From the NCBI RefSeq assembly GCF_002355475.1, contig NZ_AP014862.1, positions 4,774,001 through 4,838,000 on the forward strand: a DNA stretch of 64,000 bases. Direction: 5' to 3'. Numbering within the stretch: the stretch's first letter is position 1; each line of letters opens with the position of its first letter. Positions 1 through 10,205 of the stretch are shown here, in pieces. The DNA comes from Pseudomonas furukawaii. GTDB lineage: Bacteria > Pseudomonadota > Gammaproteobacteria > Pseudomonadales > Pseudomonadaceae. The position numbers were made by a program, and so were the translations under genes. The notes beneath the pieces were generated by a model. It had not been told where the DNA came from, ran no database searches, and saw only the letters and a program-made list of their open reading frames with translations.

Positions 1-703
1 CGGCGAAATCCCGCACCCGACGCAACAGCCGATTGGCGATCCGCGGCGTTCCACGGGCCCGGCGGGCGATCTCGAATGCGCCTTCGGGCTCGATGGGCAG
101 GCCGAGGATTCCGGCGGAGCGGGCGACGATGGTGGTCAGGTCCTGGGTGCTGTAGAACTCCAGGCGCTGGACGATGCCGAAACGGTCCCTGAGGGGGTTG
201 GTCAGCATGCCCGCGCGGGTGGTGGCACCCACCAGGGTGAAAGGCGGCAGGTCCAGCTTGATGGAGCGGGCAGCCGGACCTTCACCGATCATGATGTCCA
301 GCTGGAAATCCTCCATCGCCGGATAGAGCACCTCTTCCACGATGGGCGAAAGCCGGTGAATCTCGTCGACGAAGAGGACATCGCCCGCTTCCAGGTTGGT
401 AAGGAGCGCAGCCAGATCGCCTGGGCGCTCCAGCACAGGACCCGAGGTGCTCTTGATGGACACCCCCATCTCGCTGGCGATGATGTTGGCCAGGGTGGTC
501 TTGCCGAGTCCGGGCGGGCCGAAGATCAGGGTGTGGTCCAGTGCCTCGCCCCGCCCCTTGGCAGCCTGGATGAACAGTTCCATCTGCTCGCGGACCACGG
601 GCTGGCCGATGTAGTCGGAGAGTTTCAGCGGGCGGATGGCCCGGTCCAGCTGTTCCTCGCGGTCGCGGCTGCTGGCGGCGATGAGGCGGTCGGCTTCGAT
701 CAT
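1..703 (-). CDS. ruvB: RuvB, Holliday junction branch-migration ATPase (partial, C-terminus outside window)
   Basis: RuvB is the hexameric AAA+ motor that, with RuvA, drives branch migration of Holliday junctions during recombinational repair. Only about the first 234 of roughly 350 residues are present; the winged-helix DNA-binding end lies beyond base 1. The start is set by the MIEADRLI N-terminus at 703. The minus strand shows a Walker A segment GPPGLGKT (around 480-520), a Walker B DEIHRL (around 355-375) and the sensor-type segment GATTRAG (around 215-235). The start lies just after the ruvA stop, so it is the last gene of a ruvC-ruvA-ruvB operon. No frameshift was seen in the visible part. 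Confidence 0.95.
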   Translation of the reverse strand, partial: MIEADRLIAASSRDREEQLDRAIRPLKLSDYIGQPVVREQMELFIQAAKGRGEALDHTLIFGPPGLGKTTLANIIASEMGVSIKSTSGPVLERPGDLAALLTNLEAGDVLFVDEIHRLSPIVEEVLYPAMEDFQLDIMIGEGPAARSIKLDLPPFTLVGATTRAGMLTNPLRDRFGIVQRLEFYSTQDLTTIVARSAGILGLPIEPEGAFEIARRARGTPRIANRLLRRVRDFA

Positions 704-709
704 CGGGGA

Positions 710-1315
710 TTACACCATTCCTTTCAGGGCGCGACGGATCATCTCTTCGCTGGACAACCCCTCTTCCCTGACTGCGGACACCGCGCGACTGGCCTCCTGG
801 GGCTTGAAACCAAGGGCGACCAGGGCGGCCAGGGCGTCGTTCTCCGCACTGGGCGCCGCCGCGCCGGCGCGGGGTTCCACCACCAGCGTGGCGATGGTCG
901 GCATGCTCTCCCAAGCCTTGAAGCGGTCTTTCAGCTCAACGAGCAGGCGCTCGGCGGTCTTCTTGCCCACGCCCGGGATCTTCACCAGGGTCGAGGTGTC
1001 CTGGGCCTGCACGCAACGCACCAGCTCATCCACTTCCAGCCCGGACATCAGCGCCAGGGCCAGCTTCGGCCCAACCCCGTTCAGCCGGATCAGCTCGCGA
1101 AACAGCTCGCGCTCGCGCTTCTCGAAGAAGCCATAGAGGAGATGGGCATCCTCGCGCACCACCAGGTGGGTATGCAGGGTGACCGGCTCGCCCACGGACG
1201 GCAGGCGATACAGGGTAGTCATCGGAACCTCCAGCTCGTAGCCGACGCCGTTGACGTCCAGGATCAGGTGCGGCGGCTGTTTCTCCGCCAAGTTGCCACG
1301 CAAACGTCCAATCAC
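710..1315 (-). CDS. ruvA: RuvA, Holliday junction DNA-binding subunit
   Basis: A 201-residue RuvA, full family length. RuvA tetramers clamp four-way junctions and load RuvB. It begins [15 protein letters not shown], the usual OB-fold start, followed by the helix-hairpin-helix region around residues 70-130 with the motifs [10 protein letters not shown] and [12 protein letters not shown], then an acidic linker and the C-terminal three-helix domain that contacts RuvB (about 150-201, containing [12 protein letters not shown]). It lies 6 bp before ruvB and 21 bp after ruvC on the same strand. Confidence 0.97.
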   Translation of the reverse strand: MIGRLRGNLAEKQPPHLILDVNGVGYELEVPMTTLYRLPSVGEPVTLHTHLVVREDAHLLYGFFEKRERELFRELIRLNGVGPKLALALMSGLEVDELVRCVQAQDTSTLVKIPGVGKKTAERLLVELKDRFKAWESMPTIATLVVEPRAGAAAPSAENDALAALVALGFKPQEASRAVSAVREEGLSSEEMIRRALKGMV

Positions 1316-1336
1316 GAAGAGCGTCCTTAAATCAGG

Positions 1337-1861
1337 TTACAAACGAAGCCGCCCGCCCCGCCGCTTGGCGGTCGCCAGGCCGTGGGGGATCAGGCTCTGG
1401 CGATGGTGGGCATGGCAAAGGGCGATGGCCAGGGCATCTGAGGCGTCGATCTGGGGTTTCTGCACCAGCTTGAGCAGGTGCATGACCATCATCTGCACCT
1501 GCTGCTTGTCGGCCCCACCGGTGCCGGCGATGGCCTGCTTGACCTGGCTGGCGGTGTATTCGGCAATCTCCAGTCCGGCCTCGGCGGCGGCCACGATGGC
1601 GGCACCACGGGCCTGGCCCAGCTTCAGCGCGGAATCGGCGTTGCGGGCCATGAACACCCGCTCGATGCCCATGGTGACCGGCTCGTAGGTCCGGATCACC
1701 TCACCCACGCCGCGAAAGACGATCTGCAGGCGCTCATGCAACTCGCCCGCACCCGTGCGGATGCATCCCGAAGCCACATACTCGCAGCCGCGCCCGGTAT
1801 CGCGCACCACGCCGTAGCCGGTGATTCGCGAACCAGGGTCGATACCAAGAATCAGGGTCAT
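1337..1861 (-). CDS. ruvC: RuvC, Holliday junction resolvase
   Basis: A 174-residue RuvC endonuclease that cuts Holliday junctions symmetrically. I chose the start at 1861, giving [19 protein letters not shown]; the open frame extends 12 codons upstream but those residues are not family-like. The four catalytic acids are in place: Asp in GIDPGS, Glu in [11 protein letters not shown], and the pair in [13 protein letters not shown]. It leads the ruvCAB operon and follows the YebC-family gene on the same strand. Confidence 0.96.
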   Translation of the reverse strand: MTLILGIDPGSRITGYGVVRDTGRGCEYVASGCIRTGAGELHERLQIVFRGVGEVIRTYEPVTMGIERVFMARNADSALKLGQARGAAIVAAAEAGLEIAEYTASQVKQAIAGTGGADKQQVQMMVMHLLKLVQKPQIDASDALAIALCHAHHRQSLIPHGLATAKRRGGRLRL

Positions 1862-1995
1862 GCCGCCGCAAGCTCCACGTGCCGGCCGCGCCGACACACT
1901 GTCTATTTATCCAGCCGCGAGTATACGGAGGGGCCTCCAAACAAAAAAGCCGGAAGCGCGCGAGGCGACTTCCGGCTTCGGCATCGGGCCGGCTA

Positions 1996-2745
1996 TCAGC
2001 CCAGTTGCTCCATGATCTCGTCGGGGATCTCGGCGTTGTGGTAGACGTTCTGCACGTCGTCGAGGTCTTCGAGCATGTCGATCAGCTTCAGCACCTTCTG
2101 GGCGGTTTCCAGGTCGGTGATCGGGGCACTGATGGACGGGATCATCGCCACTTCGGCCTCGTCACCCTTGAAGCCGGCCGCAGTCAGGGCCTCGTTCACC
2201 GAGAGGAAGTCGGCGAAGGTGGTGTAGACCTCGACGGAACCGTCTTCGTCGGCGACCACGTCATCGGCGCCCGCTTCAAGCGCCGCTTCCATCAGGGCCT
2301 CTTCGTTCACGCCCGGGGCGTAGCTGATCTGGCCCTTGCGGTCGAACATGTAGGCCACGGAACCATCGGTGCCCAGGTTGCCGCCACACTTGCTGAAGGC
2401 ATGGCGCACTTCGGCCGCGGTGCGGTTGCGGTTGTCGGTCATGGCTTCGACGATGATGGCCACGCCGCTCGGCGCATAGCCCTCGTAGCTCAGCTCCACC
2501 ATGTTGTCGGCATCGTTGGAGCCAGCGCCGCGCGCGATGGCGCGATCGATGGTGTCGCGGGTCATGTTCGCGGTCAGCGCCTTGTCCACCGCCAGGCGCA
2601 GGCGCGGGTTGTCCGCCGGGTTGCCGCCGCCGTGCTTGGCCGCGACGGTCAGCTCACGGATGAGCTTGGTGAAGATCTTGCCGCGCTTGGCGTCCTGGCG
2701 CTCCTTGCGGTGCTTGATGTTGGCCCATTTGGAATGACCAGCCAT
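1996..2745 (-). CDS. yebC: YebC/TACO1-family protein
   Basis: A 249-residue YebC family protein starting [20 protein letters not shown], the family signature, which fixes the start at 2745; upstream frame extension is spurious. The family has been described both as transcriptional regulators and, like mitochondrial TACO1, as factors that relieve ribosome stalling on difficult motifs; the sequence here cannot separate these roles. Middle motifs include [12 protein letters not shown] and [14 protein letters not shown]. It sits between aspS and ruvC on the same strand, the standard gammaproteobacterial arrangement. Confidence 0.95.
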   Translation of the reverse strand: MAGHSKWANIKHRKERQDAKRGKIFTKLIRELTVAAKHGGGNPADNPRLRLAVDKALTANMTRDTIDRAIARGAGSNDADNMVELSYEGYAPSGVAIIVEAMTDNRNRTAAEVRHAFSKCGGNLGTDGSVAYMFDRKGQISYAPGVNEEALMEAALEAGADDVVADEDGSVEVYTTFADFLSVNEALTAAGFKGDEAEVAMIPSISAPITDLETAQKVLKLIDMLEDLDDVQNVYHNAEIPDEIMEQLG

Positions 2746-2807
2746 AACTGACTCCGTACTCTGCTTTGACGGACGGCGCCCTGGGCGCCGTCGCGGTTTG
2801 GTTCGAC

Positions 2808-4583
2808 TTACTCGGCCTTGGGTTGTTCGCGCAGCCGGATGTTCAGCTCGCGCAGGGCCTTGGCATCCACGACGCCCGGCGCCTGGGTCATGACGCAGGC
2901 GGCGCTCTGGGTTTTCGGGAAGGCGATGACCTCGCGGATCGAGGACGCACCGGTCATCAGCATGACCAGGCGATCCAGGCCGAAGGCCAGACCGCCGTGG
3001 GGCGGCGCGCCGTACTTGAGGGCGTCGAGCAGGAAGCCGAACTTCTCCTGCTGCTCGTCTTCGCTGATGCCGAGCACGCGGAACACCGCCTGCTGCATGC
3101 CCTTGTCGTGGATACGGATGGAACCACCGCCCAATTCGGTGCCATTGAGCACCATGTCGTAGGCGCGGGACAGGGCGCCGGCCGGGTTGGCCTCCAGCTC
3201 TTCCGGGCTGCACTTGGGCGAGGTGAAAGGGTGGTGCATGGCGGTCAGGCTGCCGTCGTCGTTCTCCTCGAACATCGGGAAATCGACGACCCACAGCGGC
3301 GCCCAGTCGCAGGTCAGCAGTTTCAGGTCGTGGCCCAGGCGGATACGCAGGGCACCCAGCGCGTCGCAGACGACCTTGGCCTTGTCGGCGCCGAAGAAGA
3401 CGATATCGCCGTCCACCGCACCCACGCGATCGAGGATGACGTTGAGGTTTTCCTCGGGAATGAACTTGACGATGGGAGACTGCAGGCCTTCCACGCCCTT
3501 GGCGCGCTCATTGACCTTGATGTAGGCCAGGCCCTTGGCACCGTAGTTGCCGACGAACTTGGTGTAGTCGTCGATCTGGCTGCGGGGCATGGAGGCGGCG
3601 CCCGGAACGCGCAGGGCGGCGACGCGTCCTTTCGGATCGTTGGCCGGACCACTGAACACCTTGAACTCGACGGCGTTCAGTTGATCGGCGACGTCCACCA
3701 GCTCCAGCGGGATACGCAGGTCGGGCTTGTCCGAGCCGAAGCGGCGCATGGCGTCAGCCAGCGTCATGTGGGGGAACTCGCCGAACTCCAGATCCAGCAC
3801 TTCCTTGAACAGGTTGCGGATCATGGTCTCGGTGATGCCCATGATGTCGCGCTCATCGAGGAAGCTGGTCTCGATGTCGATCTGGGTGAATTCCGGCTGG
3901 CGGTCGGCGCGCAGGTCTTCGTCGCGGAAGCACTTGGCGATCTGATAGTAGCGGTCGAAGCCGGCCACCATCAGCAGTTGCTTGAACAGCTGGGGCGACT
4001 GGGGCAGGGCGAAGAAGCTGCCGGGATGGGTGCGGCTGGGCACCAGGTAGTCGCGGGCGCCTTCGGGGGTGGCCCGGGTCAGGATGGGGGTCTCGACGTC
4101 GAGGAAGCCGTTCTCGTCCAGGTAGCGACGGATGCTGCTGGTGATGCGGGAGCGCAGCTTCAGCTTGGCGGCCATCTCGGGACGACGCAGGTCGATGAAG
4201 CGATAGCGCAGGCGGGTTTCCTCGCCGACGTCGGAGTACTCGTCCAGCGGGAACGGCGGGGTCTCCGCCTGGTTCAGGACTTCCAGTTCGTAACCCAGCA
4301 CTTCGATGGCGCCGGAGGCCATGTTGGGGTTGACGGCGCCGGCCGGACGCAGGCGCACCTTGCCGGTGATCTTGACGACGAACTCGCTACGAACGCGGTC
4401 GGCGCGGGCGAAGGTCTCTTCGCGATCCGGGTCGAATACCACCTGGGCCAGGCCTTCGCGGTCACGGATATCGAGGAAAATGACCCCGCCGTGGTCGCGG
4501 CGGCGGTGCACCCAACCGCAGAGGGTGATTTCCTGGCCGTCCAGGCTCTCGTTCAACTGGCCGCAATAGTGGCTGCGCATCAT
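2808..4583 (-). CDS. aspS: Aspartyl-tRNA synthetase, likely nondiscriminating (Asp/Asn)
   Basis: A 591-residue class II bacterial-type AspRS. The N-terminal OB-fold anticodon domain (about 1-110, beginning [17 protein letters not shown]) is followed by the catalytic domain with motif 2 [18 protein letters not shown] (about 215-235), the bacterial GAD insert (about 290-420) and motif 3 [12 protein letters not shown] (about 530-545). Pseudomonas AspRS enzymes are known to charge both tRNA-Asp and tRNA-Asn, the latter corrected by GatCAB; that is family knowledge, not visible here. It is the first gene of the leftward aspS-yebC-ruvCAB run, and a second Met codon lies directly after the first. 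Confidence 0.96.
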   Translation of the reverse strand: MMRSHYCGQLNESLDGQEITLCGWVHRRRDHGGVIFLDIRDREGLAQVVFDPDREETFARADRVRSEFVVKITGKVRLRPAGAVNPNMASGAIEVLGYELEVLNQAETPPFPLDEYSDVGEETRLRYRFIDLRRPEMAAKLKLRSRITSSIRRYLDENGFLDVETPILTRATPEGARDYLVPSRTHPGSFFALPQSPQLFKQLLMVAGFDRYYQIAKCFRDEDLRADRQPEFTQIDIETSFLDERDIMGITETMIRNLFKEVLDLEFGEFPHMTLADAMRRFGSDKPDLRIPLELVDVADQLNAVEFKVFSGPANDPKGRVAALRVPGAASMPRSQIDDYTKFVGNYGAKGLAYIKVNERAKGVEGLQSPIVKFIPEENLNVILDRVGAVDGDIVFFGADKAKVVCDALGALRIRLGHDLKLLTCDWAPLWVVDFPMFEENDDGSLTAMHHPFTSPKCSPEELEANPAGALSRAYDMVLNGTELGGGSIRIHDKGMQQAVFRVLGISEDEQQEKFGFLLDALKYGAPPHGGLAFGLDRLVMLMTGASSIREVIAFPKTQSAACVMTQAPGVVDAKALRELNIRLREQPKAE

Positions 4584-5059
4584 GGTCGTGTTTCGCTTCT
4601 CTTGAGTCGTGAATTCGTCCGCCTGCCTCGAAGGCGACGGATCATCCGGCGGAGGTGCAACCCCCTGCCGAACGGGCCGGGGTTCGCGGCAAAGAGCGGG
4701 ATTATATAGCGTAAATCGCCCGGGTGCAGCCGCCCGCCCGGCGGCCTGCGCCCGGGCCGACTTCCACCTTCACCCCGCCTAGCGGGAAGGCTCCAGCCCA
4801 ACACTTCCCTCCGCGCCCCTCGGACTGATTCCCACCGGGGGGGGGTAGGAGAAAGGCTCGAAGCCCGATGAAAATCGGTAGGCCTGGCGGGATCGATGTC
4901 CGCCGATTCACTGGAAAACGCGTTGAACCTCTGAAAGGCCAATCGCTTCTAACCATCGCATCCATTGATGAAGGGCAAGGTCGAATCCCGATGAGCCCGT
5001 GTTAGGCTTCGGCCATTACGGGCCCGGATCGGGCCGCCGCTACCCAGAGGAGAACCTGA
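4584..5059. other. Divergent intergenic region, aspS / dps-like gene
   Basis: About 476 bp between two divergently read genes, presumably holding both promoters. It contains GC-rich segments able to fold (around 4730-4790) and a run of nine G residues at 4837-4845. Several open frames cross it but none has protein-like composition or a ribosome binding site. A good Shine-Dalgarno sequence (AGAGGAGAAC) lies just before the Dps-like start. I see no RNA gene. Confidence 0.5.
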
Positions 5060-5530
5060 ATGGAAATCAACATCGGAATCGCCGAGCAGGATCGCGCAGC
5101 CATTGCGGAGGGCCTGTCCCGTCTGCTGGCCGACACCTACACCCTCTATCTCAAGACCCACAACTTCCACTGGAACGTCACCGGCCCGATGTTCAACACC
5201 CTGCACCTGATGTTCGAAGGTCAGTACAACGAACTCGCCCTCGCCGTCGACGCCATCGCCGAGCGCATCCGCGCACTGGGCTTCCCGGCACCCGGCACCT
5301 ACGCCGCATATGCGCGACTGTCGTCCATCAAGGAAGAGGAAGGCGTCCCCGGTGCCGAGGACATGATCCGCCAACTGGTCCAGGGCCAGGAGGCCGTGGT
5401 ACGTACCGCGCGCGGCATCTTCCCGCTGCTCGACAAGGTCAGCGACGAACCCACAGCCGATCTGCTGACCCAGCGCATGCAGGTTCACGAAAAGACCGCC
5501 TGGATGCTCCGCAGCCTGCTGGCTGCCTGA
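5060..5530 (+). CDS. Dps-family ferritin-like stress protein
   Basis: A 156-residue Dps-like mini-ferritin of the group annotated in P. aeruginosa beside the cold-shock gene as a DNA-binding stress protein. Such dodecamers oxidise iron with peroxide and store it, shielding DNA. Inter-subunit ferroxidase ligands are visible in [13 protein letters not shown] (about 31-43) and in the [18 protein letters not shown] helix (about 50-70). The basic N-terminal tail of E. coli Dps is missing, so direct DNA binding is uncertain. The start follows a strong ribosome binding site. A hairpin terminator follows the stop. Confidence 0.88.
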   Translation: MEINIGIAEQDRAAIAEGLSRLLADTYTLYLKTHNFHWNVTGPMFNTLHLMFEGQYNELALAVDAIAERIRALGFPAPGTYAAYARLSSIKEEEGVPGAEDMIRQLVQGQEAVVRTARGIFPLLDKVSDEPTADLLTQRMQVHEKTAWMLRSLLAA

Positions 5531-5545
5531 GCCCCGACCGCATCA

Positions 5546-5571
5546 AAAAGGCCCGGATAACCGGGCCTTTC
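5546..5571 (+). terminator. Rho-independent terminator of the Dps-like gene
   Basis: The hairpin GGCCCGG-ATAA-CCGGGCC is flanked by an A-run and followed by TTT, 15 bp after the Dps-like stop. Confidence 0.8.
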
Positions 5572-5635
5572 GCTAGGCGCGGAAGCCCGCCTGATCTATG
5601 CTCTGGCGATTCGATACCTTGCCACAGTGAAGTGC

Positions 5636-6703
5636 ATGAGCCAGCCTCCGAAACCACCGTCGCTGCTTGAGCTTTACCCTGAAGAAACCCGTGAGGCAGC
5701 CGAACTGCTCAAGCAGGCCGTGCCGCACATGGTTCGCCACTCGATTCCACCGAACCCGGTCCACTACGCCCTCTGGTACACCTACAGCAAGGGCATGGAA
5801 CCGGAGCTCAACCGTCGCCTGGACAAGATCACCGGCGACTTCGATGTGTTCCCGCCCGAGTCCGCCATCAAGCTGTTCCGTGAATACATCATTCGCGGCG
5901 AGCTGGAAGAAGCCCGCCAGGGCCAACAGCAAGTCATCGAGCTGGTGGACGACATCGAAGGCGACGTCAACCGCAGCGTCCGGGGCAGCGAGTCCTTTCA
6001 AAACAGCCTCGCGGCGGGCCTCGCCGCCCTGCACGAACCCATCATCGACGACCTCCCGAGCGTGCTGAACCATCTGCAGGAAAGCACCCAGCTGATGCAG
6101 GAACAGCAGGAGCAGTTCCTCTATCGCCTGCGTTCGGCGCAGTCGGAGATCCAGCACCTGCGTCATCAGCTGGAGCGCGCGCAATTGGCCGCCACGCTCG
6201 ACGGCCTGACCCAGGTGTTCAACCGCCACGCCTTCACCCGGCTGCTGGAACAGCACCTCAAGGGCAACCGGGACGGCCTGGCGCTGGTCATGCTGGATAT
6301 CGACCATTTCAAGCAGTTCAACGACCAGTTCGGTCACCCGCTGGGCGACCGCGTGCTTCAGCATGTAGGGCAATTGCTGCGGGAACTGCTACCCCCGCGC
6401 GCCATGGCCGGACGCTACGGCGGCGAGGAGTTCTGCGTACTGCTCCGCGACTGCAAGGGCCTGGATGTCGCGCGGGCCTTCGCCGAGCAACTGCGCGGCA
6501 AGATGCAGGCCCTGCGGGTGAAGGTCCGCCGTACCGACCAGGTACTGGACACCATTACCGCCAGCTTCGGCCTGGCACTCGCAGAACCGGGCGACACTGT
6601 CGAAAGCTTCATCACCCGAGCCGACGACGCGCTCTATCAAGCCAAGCGAAATGGGCGTAACCAGGTGCACCCTCCGACCTCCGAGCCGGTGCTAACCGCC
6701 TGA
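5636..6703 (+). CDS. GGDEF diguanylate cyclase with N-terminal helical sensor region
   Basis: A protein of about 355 residues. The C-terminal GGDEF domain (about 185-350) has the metal-binding LDIDHFKQFNDQFGH and the active-site signature GGEEF within RYGGEEFCVLLRD, so it should make cyclic di-GMP from GTP. The N-terminal half has no membrane segments; it is predicted helical, beginning with a segment about PHMVRHSIPPNPVHYALWY and ending in a Gln-rich coiled coil before DGLTQVFNRHAF. An RxxD inhibitory site is not obvious. The Met at 5636 was chosen over the in-frame GTG nine bases upstream; the ribosome binding site is weak either way. As I recall, P. aeruginosa lacks this gene here, so it may be a lineage-specific insertion. 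Confidence 0.88.
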   Translation: MSQPPKPPSLLELYPEETREAAELLKQAVPHMVRHSIPPNPVHYALWYTYSKGMEPELNRRLDKITGDFDVFPPESAIKLFREYIIRGELEEARQGQQQVIELVDDIEGDVNRSVRGSESFQNSLAAGLAALHEPIIDDLPSVLNHLQESTQLMQEQQEQFLYRLRSAQSEIQHLRHQLERAQLAATLDGLTQVFNRHAFTRLLEQHLKGNRDGLALVMLDIDHFKQFNDQFGHPLGDRVLQHVGQLLRELLPPRAMAGRYGGEEFCVLLRDCKGLDVARAFAEQLRGKMQALRVKVRRTDQVLDTITASFGLALAEPGDTVESFITRADDALYQAKRNGRNQVHPPTSEPVLTA

Positions 6704-6846
6704 TTTGAGAAGCCCTGCCCTTTGCTGTTAAATACAGCCCGTGCCGCTCGCTGACACTCCGCAAGCGGCATAGGCCGGCCTTTGCGCCTTATTCATCCCG
6801 CGCAACCGGCTCTTCCATCAGAGATTTCGCTTTCAAGGTGAATCCA

Positions 6847-7458
6847 TTGAACATACTGAAAATCGTCCATCTGTTGACGGGCGCTGCCGCTTTGTTGCTG
6901 TCGTTCATCCCCAGCCTGCGCGCTGAAGCCCTGCCTTACCTGCAACGACCCGATGCGCTCTACCTGGCATTCTGCGGCCTGCTGAACCTGCTGCTGGCCC
7001 CCGTGGTGCCCGCGTGGCCCAAAGGCCCCCGCGACCTGCTGCAGAACCTGGTCTCCGCCCTTCTGGTCCTGTCGGTCATCGCCCAGACCCTGGTCCTGCT
7101 GGCGCCCCTGCCCTCCCTGGGCGGACAACCCGCGGTCCTTGCCAGCCTCCTGGCGCTGGTCATCGCCATTGCCCTGCACCTGGCCCTGAACCTGCGCAAG
7201 GCCACCCAGGCAGCGCCTCTGCCCCAGGACATGTCCAACCGCGAAACGGGCACCGTGAAGTGGTTCAACACCTCCAAGGGCTTCGGCTTCATCTCCCGCG
7301 ATACGGGTGACGACATCTTCGTCCACTTCCGCGCCATCCGTGGCGAAGGCCACCGCGTACTGATAGAGGGCCAACGCGTGGAGTTCTCGGTCATTCAACG
7401 CGACAAGGGCCTGCAGGCCGAGGACGTGATCGCCGCACTGCCCAGCGGCCGCCGCTGA
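6847..7458 (+). CDS. Membrane-anchored cold-shock-domain protein
   Basis: About 203 residues with two parts. The N-terminal 125 residues hold three or four hydrophobic segments (about 8-25, 42-58, 70-90, 103-122), predicted to span the inner membrane. The C-terminal 70 residues form a cold-shock domain with RNP1 KGFGFISRD and RNP2-like DIFVHFRAI, preceded by [12 protein letters not shown]. The nucleic-acid-binding domain would be tethered to the membrane. Start: a TTG at 6847 has AAGGTG six to seven bases upstream; a GTG at 6838 overlaps that site and is less likely. A strong bidirectional terminator follows. It corresponds in position to the probable cold-shock gene near oprD in P. aeruginosa. 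Confidence 0.85.
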   Translation: MNILKIVHLLTGAAALLLSFIPSLRAEALPYLQRPDALYLAFCGLLNLLLAPVVPAWPKGPRDLLQNLVSALLVLSVIAQTLVLLAPLPSLGGQPAVLASLLALVIAIALHLALNLRKATQAAPLPQDMSNRETGTVKWFNTSKGFGFISRDTGDDIFVHFRAIRGEGHRVLIEGQRVEFSVIQRDKGLQAEDVIAALPSGRR

Positions 7459-7470
7459 TCGCCAGACATG

Positions 7471-7496
7471 AAAAAGCCGCCTTCGGGCGGCTTTTT
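7471..7496. terminator. Bidirectional terminator between cold-shock gene and slyX
   Basis: AAAAAGCCGCC-TTCG-GGCGGCTTTTT: a symmetrical hairpin with A-run and T-run on either side, between convergent genes. Confidence 0.9.
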
Positions 7497-7503
7497 CGTC
7501 GAC

Positions 7504-7710
7504 TCAATAATGAGGCGGTGGTGTTTCGTCATCGACTGGCCCGAACTGACCCAACAACTCCTCCTGGCGCTTGGCCAGCGCGGCGACCTGCAACTGCAGG
7601 CGCTCCACCATCCGCTGCTGCTCCACCAATACATCATTGAGGGCCTGAATGGTGTCGTCCTGGAAGGCCAGGCGACTCTCCAGATCGGCTATGCGCATCT
7701 CAAGGCTCAT
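7504..7710 (-). CDS. slyX: SlyX family protein
   Basis: A 68-residue SlyX, the usual length. The protein is a short coiled coil (residues about 3-55, heptads such as [20 protein letters not shown]) with the family's C-terminal PPHY tail. Its function is unknown; the name comes from its position near slyD in enterobacteria. It follows the HIT-domain gene by 3 bp on the same strand, so the two are likely co-transcribed. Confidence 0.92.
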   Translation of the reverse strand: MSLEMRIADLESRLAFQDDTIQALNDVLVEQQRMVERLQLQVAALAKRQEELLGQFGPVDDETPPPHY

Positions 7711-7713
7711 GGT

Positions 7714-8139
7714 TCAGCCCTCCACGAAGGTGAAATCGTCAGTGAGCGCCATGCGGAGCTTGGCACGGATGGCCGACACCTCGTCCGCCGAATAGGCCAC
7801 TGCTGGTTGACGCCCCCAAACCGGAGCGGGCCAGGCTACATCCGATCGACGCCGCACAATCACATGCATGTGCAGTTGGCTCACCACATTTCCCAGGCTC
7901 GCGACGTTCATCTTGTCGGCACCGAAGGTGTCCTTGAGGGTTTCAGCGAGGAAGGTGGTTTCCTCCCAAAGGCGCCGCTGATCCTCTACGCCGAGCTGGA
8001 ACAGTTCGCTGACCTCCTCGCAGCGAGGCACCAGAATGAACCAGGGATATTGTGAGTCGTTCATCAACAGCAGCCGGCACAGGGGAAAATCACCGATGGG
8101 CAGGGTGTCCTGCTGAAGTCTTGGGTCCAGTGCGAACAT
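7714..8139 (-). CDS. HIT-domain protein
   Basis: A 141-residue histidine-triad family protein. HIT proteins hydrolyse or transfer nucleoside phosphate groups. The catalytic region reads QLHMHVIVRRRSD near residues 90-102, so the first histidine of the canonical triad is Gln while the last two are kept, as in the Ap4A hydrolase-like bacterial subgroup. N-terminal segments such as YPWFILVPR fit the family. It lies beside slyX and upstream of oprD, as in P. aeruginosa. Confidence 0.88.
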   Translation of the reverse strand: MFALDPRLQQDTLPIGDFPLCRLLLMNDSQYPWFILVPRCEEVSELFQLGVEDQRRLWEETTFLAETLKDTFGADKMNVASLGNVVSQLHMHVIVRRRSDVAWPAPVWGRQPAVAYSADEVSAIRAKLRMALTDDFTFVEG

Positions 8140-8852
8140 ACTGACCTCTCCTGTTCGACGTTAGGGAATTCGAGCTTACCCCCCCCGCAACGGGGCGCAG
8201 CTCAAAGCAGCCGCGCAGCATAGCGAGCCCGAAGCCCCAGCGAAACGCTCGCCCCTTCCTATATATAAGGAAGGCGAAGCCAACCTCGTTACCCGGCTCG
8301 CACCAGATTCGCGCAGCGTTAACAACTCGTTACCGAGCGCCACACCGCAGTTACCAACGCCAGTAGCGACGCGGCCCCCAGCGTCTTTCCACGCGATTCG
8401 CGCCTCAGTGTCAAGCGCCGCCGAGCGAACCGAACGCTCCATTTCGGGGCAGACAATCACCTCGGAATACAGCCATTTCGCGGCTCGATACGCCGCAAGC
8501 CGCTTCAACGCGGCGCGATACAAGTTTTTTCGGCAGCCGTAGCATTTTGTGCACGCTTGTTGCTTATCTGCTCCAAGGTCACACGCGGGACCGGGAACAG
8601 ACCCCAATCACCCCGACCCGCCAAGTGTCCCGGATACATAGGGGATGAAAGGATGCAAGGCCGAAACTATAGATATGCGACACAGTCCTTCTCGATTTGC
8701 GACAGCACTGTGAAGAAATCGTAAGGACCAGGTTTCAACTATCGCCAATATTGTCGTCATGCTATAAGTTAGCGCCGACACAAAAAGAAAGAACCGCCTT
8801 CACCCCAATAAGAAAGCGGCGAGAATCTTCTAAAACCAAAGGAGCAATCACA
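8140..8852. other. Long noncoding interval upstream of oprD
   Basis: About 713 bp with no gene that I can support. A 143-codon frame on the minus strand (8176-8607) has unlikely composition (many Cys, Arg and Ala, and no ribosome binding site). The segment holds a short TATATATAAGG stretch near 8260 and AT-rich DNA just before oprD (8700-8845), which probably carries the oprD promoter and regulator sites. The oprD ribosome binding site GGAG is at 8841. Confidence 0.5.
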
Positions 8853-10175
8853 ATGCAAGTGATGAAGTGGAGCGCACTGGCTCTGGCCGTGACCGCCGGT
8901 ACCACTCAGCTGGCTTTCGCCAGCGCCCAGGAAGAGTCCAAGGGCTTTATCGACGACAGCAGCCTTACTCTTCTGAACAAGAACTACACCTTCTACCGTA
9001 ACTTCCTGAACAACCCCGGCGGCCAGAACTACCGCAACGAGTGGGCCCACGGCATCATGGCCGACTACCAGTCGGGCTACACTCAGGGCACCGTAGGTTT
9101 CGGCGTTGATGCCCATGCCATGCTGGGTATCAAACTGAACAGCGGTAAAGGCACCGCCGGTACCGGCCTGATGCCTCGTGGCAGCGACGGCCGCTCCCAG
9201 GATGACTACTCCTATGCAGGCGGCGCCGTAAAGGCTCGCATCTCTAACACCGAGTTCAAGTACGGCAACCTGATGCCGGCCAACCCGGTATTCGCAGTAG
9301 GTACCGCTCGCCTGTTCCCCGGCTCCACCGAAGGCTTCCAGATCCTGAGCAGCGAGATCGAAGGCCTGAACCTCGAAGCCGGTCACTTCACCTCCATTCG
9401 TGACGGCAGCGCCTCCACCGACCGTAACGGCCGCATCACCCTGGCCTATGACTTCGGCGCAGTCGTAGACGCCCAGAATGTCGACTACCTCGGCGGCAGC
9501 TACTCCCTGACCGACAACGTCAGCGTTACCGTCTACGGTTCCGAGTTCCAGGACGTTTGGCGCCAGTACTACGGCAACCTGAACTACAACATCCCGTTCA
9601 GTGACACCCAGGCCCTGAACTTCGACTTCAACATCTACCGCACCTCCGACGAAGGCAAGAGCCTCGCTGGCGAAATCGACAACACCACTTGGTCCCTGTC
9701 GGCTGGTTACACCATCGGTGCTCACAAGTTCACCCTGGCCCACCAGCGCGTGAACGGCGACGAGCCGTTCGACTACCTGTCGATGGACGGCCAGAACGCC
9801 GGCGACTCCATCTTCCTGGCCAACTCCGTGCAGTACTCCGACTTCAACGCCCCGAACGAGAAGTCCTGGCAGGTTCGCTACGACCTGAACATGGCTGAGT
9901 TCGGTGTTCCCGGCCTGAGCTTCATGACCCGCTACATCACCGGTGACGACATCGATGGCACCAAGATGGACCCGACCGGTGTCTACGCTGGCAACTTCGG
10001 CGGCGACGACGAGAAGCACTGGGAGCGCGACATCGAGGCCAAGTACGTGGTTCAGGAAGGCTCCGCCAAGGATCTGTCCTTCCGCGTGCGTCAGGCTACC
10101 CACCGTGCCACTTCCTTCGATTCCGACCTGGACGAAGTACGCCTGATCGTCGAGTACCCGCTGAGCATCCTGTAA
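8853..10175 (+). CDS. oprD: OprD-family outer-membrane porin (basic amino acid / carbapenem channel)
   Basis: A 440-residue OprD family porin. The start at 8853 gives a signal peptide MQVMKWSALALAVTAG ending near AFAS, followed by the mature N-terminus EESKGFIDDSSLTLLNKNYT typical of OprD. The family forms an 18-strand barrel taking up basic amino acids and peptides, and in P. aeruginosa admits imipenem; channel selectivity of this copy is inferred. It ends VEYPLSIL, a barrel-closing strand. The neighbours (HIT gene and slyX on one side, thioesterase and proS on the other) match the true oprD locus rather than a paralogue. Codon use is strongly biased to C-ending codons, suggesting high expression. 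Confidence 0.9.
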   Translation: MQVMKWSALALAVTAGTTQLAFASAQEESKGFIDDSSLTLLNKNYTFYRNFLNNPGGQNYRNEWAHGIMADYQSGYTQGTVGFGVDAHAMLGIKLNSGKGTAGTGLMPRGSDGRSQDDYSYAGGAVKARISNTEFKYGNLMPANPVFAVGTARLFPGSTEGFQILSSEIEGLNLEAGHFTSIRDGSASTDRNGRITLAYDFGAVVDAQNVDYLGGSYSLTDNVSVTVYGSEFQDVWRQYYGNLNYNIPFSDTQALNFDFNIYRTSDEGKSLAGEIDNTTWSLSAGYTIGAHKFTLAHQRVNGDEPFDYLSMDGQNAGDSIFLANSVQYSDFNAPNEKSWQVRYDLNMAEFGVPGLSFMTRYITGDDIDGTKMDPTGVYAGNFGGDDEKHWERDIEAKYVVQEGSAKDLSFRVRQATHRATSFDSDLDEVRLIVEYPLSIL

Positions 10176-10205
10176 TCTGGATATCAGCTAAAAGCTCGAT
10201 ACAAG

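Noticed and set aside
2766-4709. 647-codon frame opposite aspS
   Set aside because: Shadow frame; aspS is clear on the other strand.
4837-4845. G9 run as a phase-variation tract
   Set aside because: It lies outside any gene and not at a clear promoter spacer, so no switching role can be supported.
8176-8607. 143-codon frame before oprD
   Set aside because: Odd composition rich in Cys and Arg, no ribosome binding site, and no resemblance to known proteins.
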